Below the pieces are notes generated by a model. That model did no database searches and had not been told where the DNA came from. It saw only the letters and a list, made by a program, of their open reading frames with translations. Positions 19,931 to 28,444 of a stretch of 64,000 bases of DNA are shown piece by piece (within the stretch, counting starts at the first letter, position 1; the number at the start of each line of letters is the position of its first letter). The position numbers and the translations under genes were made by a program. Location of the stretch: NCBI GenBank assembly GCA_905221615.1, contig CAJNDT010006187.1, positions 1 through 64,000 on the forward strand, written 5' to 3'. Source of the DNA: Symbiodinium sp. CCMP2592. Taxonomy: Eukaryota; Sar; Dinophyceae; Suessiales; Symbiodiniaceae.

Positions 19931-22900
19931 ATGTCTCAAAGGCCTATAGGTCCAAGTGCTGAGGCGCCAGCTCCGTGTAGTCCAGGTCTTGCTGAGGCTG
20001 GAGGGGAGTATGGGTGTGGTACAGCTGGGTGTGGGCAACAGGAAAGGAGGCAAACAGGTGTGGAAGGTGTGAGTGGTGTTGGGTCAAGCGATCCGTGGTT
20101 TACAGGTGTTCAGAGAGATCCCTGGGCGTTGTACGGAAATCGTATGCGTGCTGGAATGGGACCGATGGAGTCTCATATTAGCATGCCATGTCCACCTTCG
20201 AGCGGTACGCCTTCAGTTGCAAGTGCGTGTGCTGGCATTAGGCCAGTGGCGCCAGCCCCAGGTTTGTCAGTGCCTTCAGGTCCTGCGAGGAATCTTTCGA
20301 CAGTTCCGAATCAAGGATGTTGCAGTCAGGTTTCTGGAGATAATGTGAGTGCAGGGAGACATCTGCTTGATCGCATGAGTTCGCGTGAGTTGCAGTCCTT
20401 GTATGCAGATCTTAGCCAAAGACTGAATGTCCCTGTGAGTGGGCAGTTTGTTCCTGAGAGATTGGGGCAGTCGCCACTTGATTTGAATGTGCCAGCTTTC
20501 GTGAGACATCAAGGTAACACGTTACCTGGTGTTCCAGCTGAAAATGCGAGGAGCAGTGAAGACAAAGACGTCTTTAGTCGCAGTGAGAAGTGGCTAGGGT
20601 CTCCACCTACGCCAAATCATCAGGCGTGGAAAGGGCGTGAATCTGAAGTGCTGGGCATGAATGCCTATATTCACGAGTTGGTTGCATGGGCGAACCAAGC
20701 AAGTGTTGAGTTTGGGAAGGAGATCGCTCAGGCCGCGCGATGGCCTACACAGATTGCATGGAACACGTTGTCTAAGAGTCAACAAGCGCGAGGAGTTCGT
20801 TTGTTTAGTGTGCTGAAGGCAGCGTTTGCAGATCATGGGCGGATAACTCTTATGATCCAAAGTTTTGGAGAAGGGCTTGACATTGTTGCAGTCGCCATGC
20901 AGGGAGATGTTTTTGGAAACTCTCTTTCGTATATGGGTAATGGTTTTGAGTTGCTGAGGCAGCTTGCCAAGGAGTTTTCTCTGAGAAGCCGTGCTGAGGC
21001 TATGAGTCTCAGGGCGATGCTGATGGCAAGAACGTTTCGAGCGCAGGACTCGTCAGCTCCAGTTGCTGACACAGTGCGTCAGATTGAGGTGGCAGTGGCA
21101 AGGTTTGTGCGTTTACTTTCGACGCTAGATCCTAGAGATGCTGCTGGGTTTCCTTTGACTGACAGTGATCAGCTTACGCTTTTGATGAGGTCTTTGCCTG
21201 AGAGCGCGAAAGCGTATACGTTACATCATTCGCAAGGTGAGACATATGCCTCATATCGATCTTCAGCTTTGCGATGGGAACATCAGCAGCGTTTGTTTCT
21301 TGAGTTGCAAGGGGCCAAAGGTTTGTTTGGCTTGCATGAAACCGAGTTTTCTGAGAGCGCAGGTTCGCCTGAGGCAGGTGAGGGAATGGATGGTCACGTC
21401 TTTGGCATGAGTGCTAGGCCTTCTGATGCTGGGAGCGGTGTGAAGTGCAACCGTTGTGGCAAGAAGGGGCATCAAGTGAATCAGTGCACGGCAGACCTTT
21501 CCAAGGTTAAGTGCTTCAAGTGCGGAGAGATGGGCCACATATCTTTGAACTGTGCCAAGGGCAAGCAGGGTGATGTTTCTCAGTCAAGTGCGAGGCCTAA
21601 GGGTTCTGATGGCAAAGGTGCTGCTGCGGCCAAGGGTCAAGTTTCTTTTTCGCCTAAAGGCAAGAGCAAAGGAAAAGGAGGAAAGAAAGGAAAAATGTTT
21701 GCTCTGTTTGATGAGGAAACGGGGGTTTGGTGGTACACAGATGCTGATGAATCTTTTTACACCGAGGAAGGTGATGAGCAAGAAGCACAGCAGGTGGACT
21801 CCACTCTTGTGTTATCTTGTGTCATTGAGTTAACTGATGAGCCCAATACGCGTTTTGAAGCTGTCCTTGAAGACAGCGAGTCGGTGTCTGTTGTGCTCCA
21901 AGAGCAGTTGTGTCAACCATTGTTGCAGTCGTTGGGTCAATCGCTTGGAACTGAGTTTTGGCTGCTTGACTCAGGTGCGTCATGCTGTGTTATCAACCAC
22001 GTGACTTTGAAGACGCTTCCGCATGATGAGTTGACTGCATGTGGTTCGACGTTTATGGCTGCGAATGGGACTCCTGTTCCCTTTGATGGTCGTTGCCATG
22101 TTGTGCTAAAGGTTCGCACAAAGGATTCAAGTGGAGCTACTAAGAATGGTGTCTGCAAGATTCCTGTGATGGTGGGTGACACTCCTTACAATATCCTGTC
22201 AACGCGAACTCTTGGAAGGCATGGTTGGCGTGTTGTCTTGGATGAAGGCGTTTCTGTGTGTCATGTGAAGTCGGGTGTTGATATGATTGATACCTGTATT
22301 TGGTGTGACACGCCTTGGATCCGCGTGATTCCTCATTCAGAAGGTGATCTCTTGTTGCCGTCGGATGCCTCAGTTGATCCTGCTCCAATTTCCTCGATTG
22401 GACATGTTGCAGTTGTTTCGCAGAAGACCAAGGGAGATCTTGAAATTCACAGAGCAAAGGGCCACATGCCCTTCCATCCTGATTGCGAGCATTGTCTGAA
22501 GTCCCGAGGTGTTACCCAACACAGGCGAAAGTCTGAGCGCGGAGTTGAAACAGAGATTGTTGCAGATTTTACGTTTCTGGACTCTTCTGGAGAGATGATC
22601 AGCGTGGCTGAGCGCCAGACAAGTAGCTCTTTCAAGGTCCTCGTCCTTCGTGAGGCCTTTTCTTCTTCTATTGGGGCTGTGATGATAACTGAGAACATTG
22701 CAAAAGACAGAGGTCTTCTTTTGAAGTGGCTTGCTGAGTTTGGGATGTCGTCCTCACAAGCAAGCATTGTGCTTTTGACAGATTCCGAAGAAGCGGTGAA
22801 GTCGTTTGTTGCAGGTGCGTCGGATAAGTACATTTTTATGGTGCGCAAGGCTGCGCCACAGGCTCATGAACAGCTTGGTGGTGCGGAAAGGACAGTCCGG

Positions 22901-23149
22901 GTCCTTAAAGAAGGGCTAGCTACCTTGCAAAGTGATTTTCAGTCGCTTGGTTGCGTTTTGTCGTTTCGGAGAGACTTGCTGCAGCTTGCACTTTCTTACC
23001 TGTGCATGAGTGTGAATGCGAATGGCAAAGCTTTTGGCGGTGAACGCTCTCCAAAGGAGGTTGCAGTTGGTCGAAGGTTGCCAGATACCCCTTTTGCGTT
23101 GTTTGGGTCCAAGGTGCTTGCTGAGGTGCCCGAATATGTCGCGTTTTGA
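19931..23149 (+). CDS. Gag-protease-integrase polyprotein (element B)
   Basis: The first ATG is at 19931; the open frame gives about 1,072 residues. The N-terminal 150 are disordered. A helical capsid-like part follows (about 230-460). Two CCHC knuckles come next (CNRCGKKGHQVNQC near 506, CFKCGEMGHISLNC near 527), then a basic Gly/Lys stretch. The protease has LLDSGASCCVI near 679. Integrase shows an H/C zinc end (HRAKGHMPFHPDCEHC, about 840) and a DDE triad: D in EIVADFTFLD (about 877), D in LLTDSEEA (about 951), E in GGAERTVRVL (about 985). Gag, protease and integrase share one frame with no stop between them, unlike element A. The frame ends at a TGA at 23147, where the protein sense passes to the +1 frame. 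Confidence 0.9.
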   Translation: MSQRPIGPSAEAPAPCSPGLAEAGGEYGCGTAGCGQQERRQTGVEGVSGVGSSDPWFTGVQRDPWALYGNRMRAGMGPMESHISMPCPPSSGTPSVASACAGIRPVAPAPGLSVPSGPARNLSTVPNQGCCSQVSGDNVSAGRHLLDRMSSRELQSLYADLSQRLNVPVSGQFVPERLGQSPLDLNVPAFVRHQGNTLPGVPAENARSSEDKDVFSRSEKWLGSPPTPNHQAWKGRESEVLGMNAYIHELVAWANQASVEFGKEIAQAARWPTQIAWNTLSKSQQARGVRLFSVLKAAFADHGRITLMIQSFGEGLDIVAVAMQGDVFGNSLSYMGNGFELLRQLAKEFSLRSRAEAMSLRAMLMARTFRAQDSSAPVADTVRQIEVAVARFVRLLSTLDPRDAAGFPLTDSDQLTLLMRSLPESAKAYTLHHSQGETYASYRSSALRWEHQQRLFLELQGAKGLFGLHETEFSESAGSPEAGEGMDGHVFGMSARPSDAGSGVKCNRCGKKGHQVNQCTADLSKVKCFKCGEMGHISLNCAKGKQGDVSQSSARPKGSDGKGAAAAKGQVSFSPKGKSKGKGGKKGKMFALFDEETGVWWYTDADESFYTEEGDEQEAQQVDSTLVLSCVIELTDEPNTRFEAVLEDSESVSVVLQEQLCQPLLQSLGQSLGTEFWLLDSGASCCVINHVTLKTLPHDELTACGSTFMAANGTPVPFDGRCHVVLKVRTKDSSGATKNGVCKIPVMVGDTPYNILSTRTLGRHGWRVVLDEGVSVCHVKSGVDMIDTCIWCDTPWIRVIPHSEGDLLLPSDASVDPAPISSIGHVAVVSQKTKGDLEIHRAKGHMPFHPDCEHCLKSRGVTQHRRKSERGVETEIVADFTFLDSSGEMISVAERQTSSSFKVLVLREAFSSSIGAVMITENIAKDRGLLLKWLAEFGMSSSQASIVLLTDSEEAVKSFVAGASDKYIFMVRKAAPQAHEQLGGAERTVRVLKEGLATLQSDFQSLGCVLSFRRDLLQLALSYLCMSVNANGKAFGGERSPKEVAVGRRLPDTPFALFGSKVLAEVPEYVAF

Positions 23150-26100
23150 GGCGGCAGCGTTTCTTCATCCGCAATTTGGGTCGCTTGGGAGCTTGGTGTA
23201 TGCACATGTGCGTGTGGGCCAGGTCTTGACGCCAAAGGTGTTTGTTGCCAAGTCGATCAAGCTTGTGTTTCCGATTGAGCTTGTCTTCGAGTCGGGGATG
23301 TTTGAAGTTTTGCGTCGTCGTGGTGAGCTTGGGCCTGAGAGGCCAGATCATCCAGTTGCGCCTCGGATTCTTCCGAGTTCCCAGGGTGCCTCTTTGAAGT
23401 GTCCTGTTTCCGGTCCGCCAAAGGAGTTTTTTGAGAGGTATGGGTTCTCAGGTGAGTGCCGAGCGTGTTCTAACATGGCACAATTTGGGTCTAGGAAGGG
23501 CTCTTCTCACGGTCGGGCTTGCTGTTTGAGATATGAAGCGTGGTTGCGGTCGCAAGTTGCAACAGATGACAGCATGGACGTTGAAGTGCCTGTGGCTTCG
23601 GATGCAGAGGCTATGCGTGAAGCTCTTTCTGAGCTAGCCGAGGATGAGTCGAGGCAAGACCGAGCTGTGGAGGAGGCTCAGGGTTCTCCTTTGCCTCCCC
23701 CGGCCAGTGGGGACGCTGCTTCGTCTGAGGCTCCAGCGAGGATTGTGAGCGAGGCGGCCCCTAGTGGTCGTGTTTTCACGCGTGGTTGTCCTGCGTGCGA
23801 GTCTGGCATGAATGCTCCTGGCATTCGTCACAATGCTGATTGCAAGCGAAGGAACCAACATCTGAGTGTTAGATTTTATGTTTCTGGGGAGCCCGATGAT
23901 GACGAAGCTTCATCCAGGCGTCTGCCTGAAAATCTTGAAGGAGCTGCTGCTCCTGAGTCTGAGGGCATTGGGGCTCTTGATGAGGACACTGAGATGCCGT
24001 TTGCCGATCCAGTGTTGACTGGAAGTGAAGGCGGAGGCAGCCTAGAGGCTGAAGAAGTGCTTCGTGGAAGCAGTGCTGTGAAACGCTCCTCTGAAGTCCC
24101 GTTGGAAGATCTGGAGCGTGAGATCAGGCAGGACCAAGAAAGGGTTGCTTCAGTTATGGTTACCTTCCACAATTGCGAAACAGGGAATGATGTTCACATG
24201 CCTCTTGCGAGTTTTGTTGAGCAGGCGTTCCAGGTTTCCAATTATGTCCCTTTGCTTTCAGGGCTTGTGGATTCGGTTCAGTTCGCCCCGAACTCTACGA
24301 GTGTTGTTTTGCCGTTTGGGAAAAGGTCGCATTTGAGACTTTGGAAGCCTAGTTCCGCTGTTGATGACTCTACCTTGGGTGAGCTTTCAGGAGATCAGGT
24401 CATGGAAGGCATGGTCAAAGAAGTCAACAATTTGAGTCACATGGAAACTGGGGATCTGTTGACTGCTTCAGAACTTCAGAGTCTTGAGAAGAGGTTCCCA
24501 GGTACCTTGAAGGTCATCCCTAGTCGTTGGGTCACGACGCAGAAAACACCAACTACTGTGCGAGCTAGGATTGTCATCAAGGATATTGCTGGCAAGAACT
24601 CAGAGTCTGCAAGGGCTTTGGGCATTTCAAGTCCTACTCCTAGTGCCGATGCTTTGTTCACGGTTCTTGGGGTTGCAGGTTGCAGAGATTGCGTGATTGC
24701 GAGCGCTGATGTATCTCACGCTTTCATGGCTACGCCTTTGAGGGAAAGGGATGTGGTTATGAGGTTTCCTCTGTCAGTGTCTTCGGTTTCGGGGGATCCT
24801 TTGTATCTTCACCTCAACAAAGCCCTCAATGGGCTACGCAAGGCTTCGCAAGAATGGATTTACTTCGTAGGGGAGACTGTGAAGGTTTTGGGGCTTCAAA
24901 GTTGCAGCTTAGAGCCGTGTCTGTTTTCAGGCATGCTTGAGTCAGGTCCCTGTTTGCTGTTGGTCTATGTGGATGATTTTCTGTGCATTGCGCCAACAAA
25001 GGAGGATGTAGATCACATCTTTGGAGTGATTGAGGAGAAAGTTGAACTCAAGAGAACTGGGTTGATCAATTCTTCCAAGGATGGCGGTGGCACTTTGCGG
25101 TTCATTGGTAGGGTTATCTCCAGGAGAAAGGGGGAGTCCTCTATCACAGTGTCTTTGCCAGAAGATTATTTGGATGAGACCTTCAAGGCTTATGGTCTTT
25201 CGGGAAAAGGTTCCTCAAGTCCCCCAGATGTAGCGGTTCATGTTGAGAAGCTAGATGGGGTTCCATTGTCTCCTGAGGCGTATGCCAGGTTCAGGTCTGC
25301 GTTGGGGAAAGTAGCTTGGATGACGCAGACTCGTCAGGACTTGCGTGCTTATGTGTCAATCTTGGCAACGCAGCAAGCCACACCCACGAATCATACTGAG
25401 CATGGTCTCCGAGCCTTGCTTCGATTTCTGAAGAACGACATGTGCGTGGTTGTGCGGTTGCCTGCTGCGAGTGATGTGTTGGCTCCCTCGCAACACTACC
25501 AAGGAAAGAGGCACCTTGTGTGTTTCTCTGACGCATCGCATGCGCCTTTGAGGTGCACGAAGCGCCGTGGAATCAGTGGAGGAGTGTTGACACTTGATGG
25601 CTGCGTGATAAAGACTTTGTGTCGTCACCAACAGCTTGTGTCGCTGTCGTCTATGGAGTCAGAGCTGTTTGCGTTGCAGTCGGTTGCTCAAGAAATGTCG
25701 AGTCTTGGAAAGTTCATGGCAAGGGTCTTCATGTCGTTTCGAGAAAGCGAGGAAGTTGAATTGCCTGGGGTACTTTACAGTGACTCAGAAAGCGCTTTGA
25801 AGCTTCTTCGCAATTTGGACACACCCAGGCAAAGCAGACATCTTGAGATAAGAGTCGAGTGGCTTAAAGCTCGTGTCGCAGCGGGTTCTTTGGTCCTTGC
25901 GTTTAAGAAGGGAATCGAAAATCCGTCAGACCTCTTGACTAAATGTTTGGGGTCCTCGGCTTTCGGGATACATCGCGAAGCGTTGGGCTTTGAGTCGCTG
26001 TCGGGACCACTTGCGTCTTTGTGCAATCATGAGAAGAGATTGGTGATGGTTGAAGTGTGCTGTCGACCGCAGTCGAGTGTTCAAGGTGCATGTCGCAGAG

Positions 26101-26354
26101 TCGGGATGAGTTACGTTGGCGTGACTGAGAACATGCAGAGTGACAGCGTGTTCAAAGAGGTGCGTCGATATCTTCTGAACTTTGCGTGTGACTGCGTGTT
26201 TGTGCATGTGTCCACGCCTTGCTCTTCTGGATCTTACTTGCGTCGGTTCTCTGGCGGGAGCTCGTCGAAGTCGGATTGGGAATGGTTTGAGGTGTTTCCT
26301 TGTGTGTTGAAGTACTTGAAGCTTGGGAAGCACTCGAGCTTTGAGCTGCCATAG
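23138..26354 (+). CDS. Reverse transcriptase-RNase H with C-terminal extension (element B)
   Basis: The frame is open from 23016, but sense begins where integrase leaves off (FEAAAFLHPQFGSLGSLVY, about 23,147). About 350 residues of acidic linker follow, including two Cys/His-containing segments (CRACSNMAQFG, CPACESGMNAPGIRH). RT runs from about 24,380, with SADVSHAFMA and YVDD at 24,966. RNase H has CFSDASHA (25,522), SSMESELFA (25,650) and YSDSESALK (25,776). The usual copia end (ENPSDLLTKCL) is at 25,918. A further segment without a copia counterpart then runs to a TAG at 26352. The ATG at 23016 lies inside integrase and is not a credible start, so a +1 shift or decay is needed. Confidence 0.88.
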
Positions 26355-26645
26355 ATTTGGCAACATGACTTGTGCCAGAAGGTGCTGAAGAAGGCAGGCC
26401 ACACGTTCGATGTGCCGGTGAGGTTGTGCATGACTGGTCTTTGTTCGAAAGGGGGTGAGCCTATAGGCAAAGTCTTGGGTTTTACTTCGACTTCTGAAAA
26501 GTTTGTGTCTGCCCTGAAGTGTTTTTCCAGCTGCAGGTGTGCTAAGCATGCAAATCTGTGGCAGGTTGGGTGGACCGAAACAGGTTTTTACACTCCGAAA
26601 CTCGCTGATGCGATTGTTCGAGGTGCGATCAAAACGTTGCAGTGA
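26038..26645 (+). CDS. Methyltransferase-like C-terminal extension of element B pol, interrupted by TAG
   Basis: After RNase H the frame continues for about 200 residues, with an in-frame TAG at 26352-26354, and ends at TGA 26643. Visible features: a motif-I-like start (VMVEVCCRPQS), GMSYVGVTENM, then VHVSTPCSSGSYLRRF, which recalls the Pro-Cys loop of cytosine methyltransferases, and a Cys/His end (CRCAKHANLW, then GFYTPKLADAIV). Cytosine methyltransferases captured by retrotransposons have been described in dinoflagellates and some algae, which makes this reading plausible. It is inference from short motifs only. It could be another Rossmann-like or unknown domain. The TAG separates the last 97 residues. 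Confidence 0.4.
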
Positions 26646-26796
26646 TGCTTTTTGGGGGGTTTGGGCCGGGCTGTTGGCTGGGTTCGGATTCTCCTCTTGA
26701 CGCCGGTTTCTTTGCGGACGTTGAGGTCTGCAGACAAAGCTCCGTACTGGTGCTAGTTGTTTTGCGTGTGAAACCTAGGTGCGAACTCGTGCTGCC

Positions 26797-27408
26797 ATGG
26801 TTCTCACGACCGATGAGCGCAGGGAGCTGCGCCGTTTGCTGGATAAGATGGATTCTGCAGATGGCTTGGCTTCGACTGCCAATACTTCTATGACCGATGG
26901 GACCAAGCGTCTCAGAGATGTGGGTGGATATCCAGAGGATGGGTCTACTGCATCAGGTTCTGCTTGCGGTGCCCAGCTGCCGATTTCAAAGGGAAGCGCA
27001 AAGGGTGTCGTGAGCACGCCCAAGTGTTATGAAGACCTCGTCGATGCCTTCGAGGGGGAAGAGTTTGGGGAGAGTGACAATGTGATTGTCGTGAGCTATG
27101 CGGGTACTGAGATCACCTCGGTGCCACTTCCGAGTGATCTCTCCGTGGAGGATTGGGGTCGAACAATCTGCGACCTGCCAAAGGTCCAGAAGAATAAGAC
27201 TTGGTTTAAGAAGTCCTATGCGGCCTTGGTCAAGCTATCCAAGGAGGATAGCGACCTTGCAAGCTATCTCAATTGGGTCAAGGAGAAATTTGGTCGCAGT
27301 TACGATCCGACGACCCCATCCAGTCAAGCCTCGGACCTTGCGGGGTATTTGATGAGGATTGGTTTTTCAAAGCAGAAGGGATTCCAGCGCAAACTGGCGG
27401 AGGAGTGA
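26797..27408 (+). CDS. Unrecognised 203-residue ORF before the 3' LTR of element B
   Basis: The ATG at 26797 (context GCCATGG) opens 203 codons. The N-terminus is a charged helix (TDERRELRRLLDKMDSADG). A Gly/Ser-rich linker follows, then a compact-looking part with Trp and basic residues (VEDWGRTICDLPKVQKNKTWFKKSYAALVKLS, about 120-155) and SYLNWVKEKFGRS. I do not recognise it. It sits where env or accessory ORFs occur in LTR elements but has no signal peptide or membrane span. The intact frame suggests the element, or its recent ancestor, used it. Confidence 0.6.
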   Translation: MVLTTDERRELRRLLDKMDSADGLASTANTSMTDGTKRLRDVGGYPEDGSTASGSACGAQLPISKGSAKGVVSTPKCYEDLVDAFEGEEFGESDNVIVVSYAGTEITSVPLPSDLSVEDWGRTICDLPKVQKNKTWFKKSYAALVKLSKEDSDLASYLNWVKEKFGRSYDPTTPSSQASDLAGYLMRIGFSKQKGFQRKLAEE

Positions 27409-27735
27409 AATCCTTGCTGGATTGCGGAAGAGTTCTTTATCAATTTGGGAGCATGGGTACATGTATGAGCGGTGAGAGCTGGTATTCTCAAGGATGCCTG
27501 TGTGTATATTCACTGTTAGAAGTCCGTTGGGCTTCGCTTTGGGTGATATCCTTTCTGACATGAGAGAAGAGCTGGCTATCTGGCGCGAGATTTTCCAATA
27601 CCTATGTCTTCGTCGCTTCGCATGGGTTGCAGCGTGGCTACATGGTTGGCAATGTTTCAATGTGTGCTTGGTGTCGAGAAGTGCTTGTTTTGGACAGCAG
27701 CAAGGATGAGAGATGATACACACATCGAAAGGGGG
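27409..27735 (+). promoter_or_regulatory. 3' non-coding region ending in the polypurine tract
   Basis: About 330 bp without a supported ORF. It ends in GAAAGGGGG (27727-27735), which directly abuts the 3' LTR and fits the plus-strand primer site. Confidence 0.75.
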
Positions 27736-28439
27736 TGTGAAAAGTTGTACCTCTGAGCTGCCTGTTGAGTGGTGGAGCCGCTCAGTGTGCTGGGCTGCGA
27801 TATGTATATCATCAGGCTGCTGACTGCAGTTTGGAGTGCAAGCCAATTTTCCTGCGATTCCTGGAATTTTCTGAGGTGCAATGGTTATCTGGATATATTC
27901 TGCATGGTTTTGGTTTGCAGAGGTTTTCTCAAAGCACTGGAAGATTTTCACTGGGAGCTGCGGTTTTCATGGCATGGAACCTTGGTTTTCAGCTGCGAGA
28001 ACAGTTTTCGACATGTGGCATGAGTTGCTTGAGCTTTTGAGTGAGATGAGTGAATGCTGTGAGCCGTTAGTCCGCATGAGTTCTCGAAGGCCTCAAGGTA
28101 CCTTCTCGAACAGCTGTAGTGTATGCGAGTTTGTTTGCCAGCGTGGAGCTTGTAGAGAAGCTGCGACGGTATGCTTTTGAAGCGAAATTTTGTTTTGGCA
28201 TGTGCTGAAGCACATGTGAATCCGGAGTGCCGCGCTTTATGTGTGGCTCAAGGCTGGAAAGCTTTGAGACTGAAGCTCGTTGAAAGAATGGGCCAATGAT
28301 GAAACATGTTCTGAGGCTCATTAAAGCAAAGCTTTAGTTGACAGCAGTGCAGTGCAAGAACAGCTGAACACTTCGTTTGTTGCGCGAGCAAAAGTCTGTG
28401 CAGACCTTGACGGGTTGTTCAGGGTTTGTAAGTTTTACA
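27736..28439 (+). repeat. 3' LTR of element B
   Basis: Starts TGTGAAAAGTTGTACC, ends TTTTACA. It is about 97 percent identical to the 5' LTR by eye, with a 10-bp length difference caused by short insertions near 27,760-27,845. Confidence 0.92.
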
Positions 28440-28444
28440 GAAAG
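28440..28444. repeat. Right 5-bp target-site duplication (GAAAG) of element B
   Basis: Identical to 19174-19178. Confidence 0.85.

Larger units (their letters stand above)
19179..28439 (+). mobile_element. Structurally complete Ty1/copia-like LTR retrotransposon (element B)
   Basis: 9.26 kb bounded by two LTRs (694 and 704 bp) that start TGTG and end TACA, with a 5-bp target duplication GAAAG. In order it holds a primer site, gag with two zinc knuckles, protease, integrase, RT, RNase H, a C-terminal extension, a small extra ORF, a polypurine tract and the 3' LTR. Integrase before RT makes it copia-type. By eye the LTRs differ at roughly 20 places, so the insertion is not brand new. Pol is broken into two frames near 23,140, and an in-frame TAG interrupts the extension. 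It is unrelated in fine sequence to element A. Confidence 0.93.
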
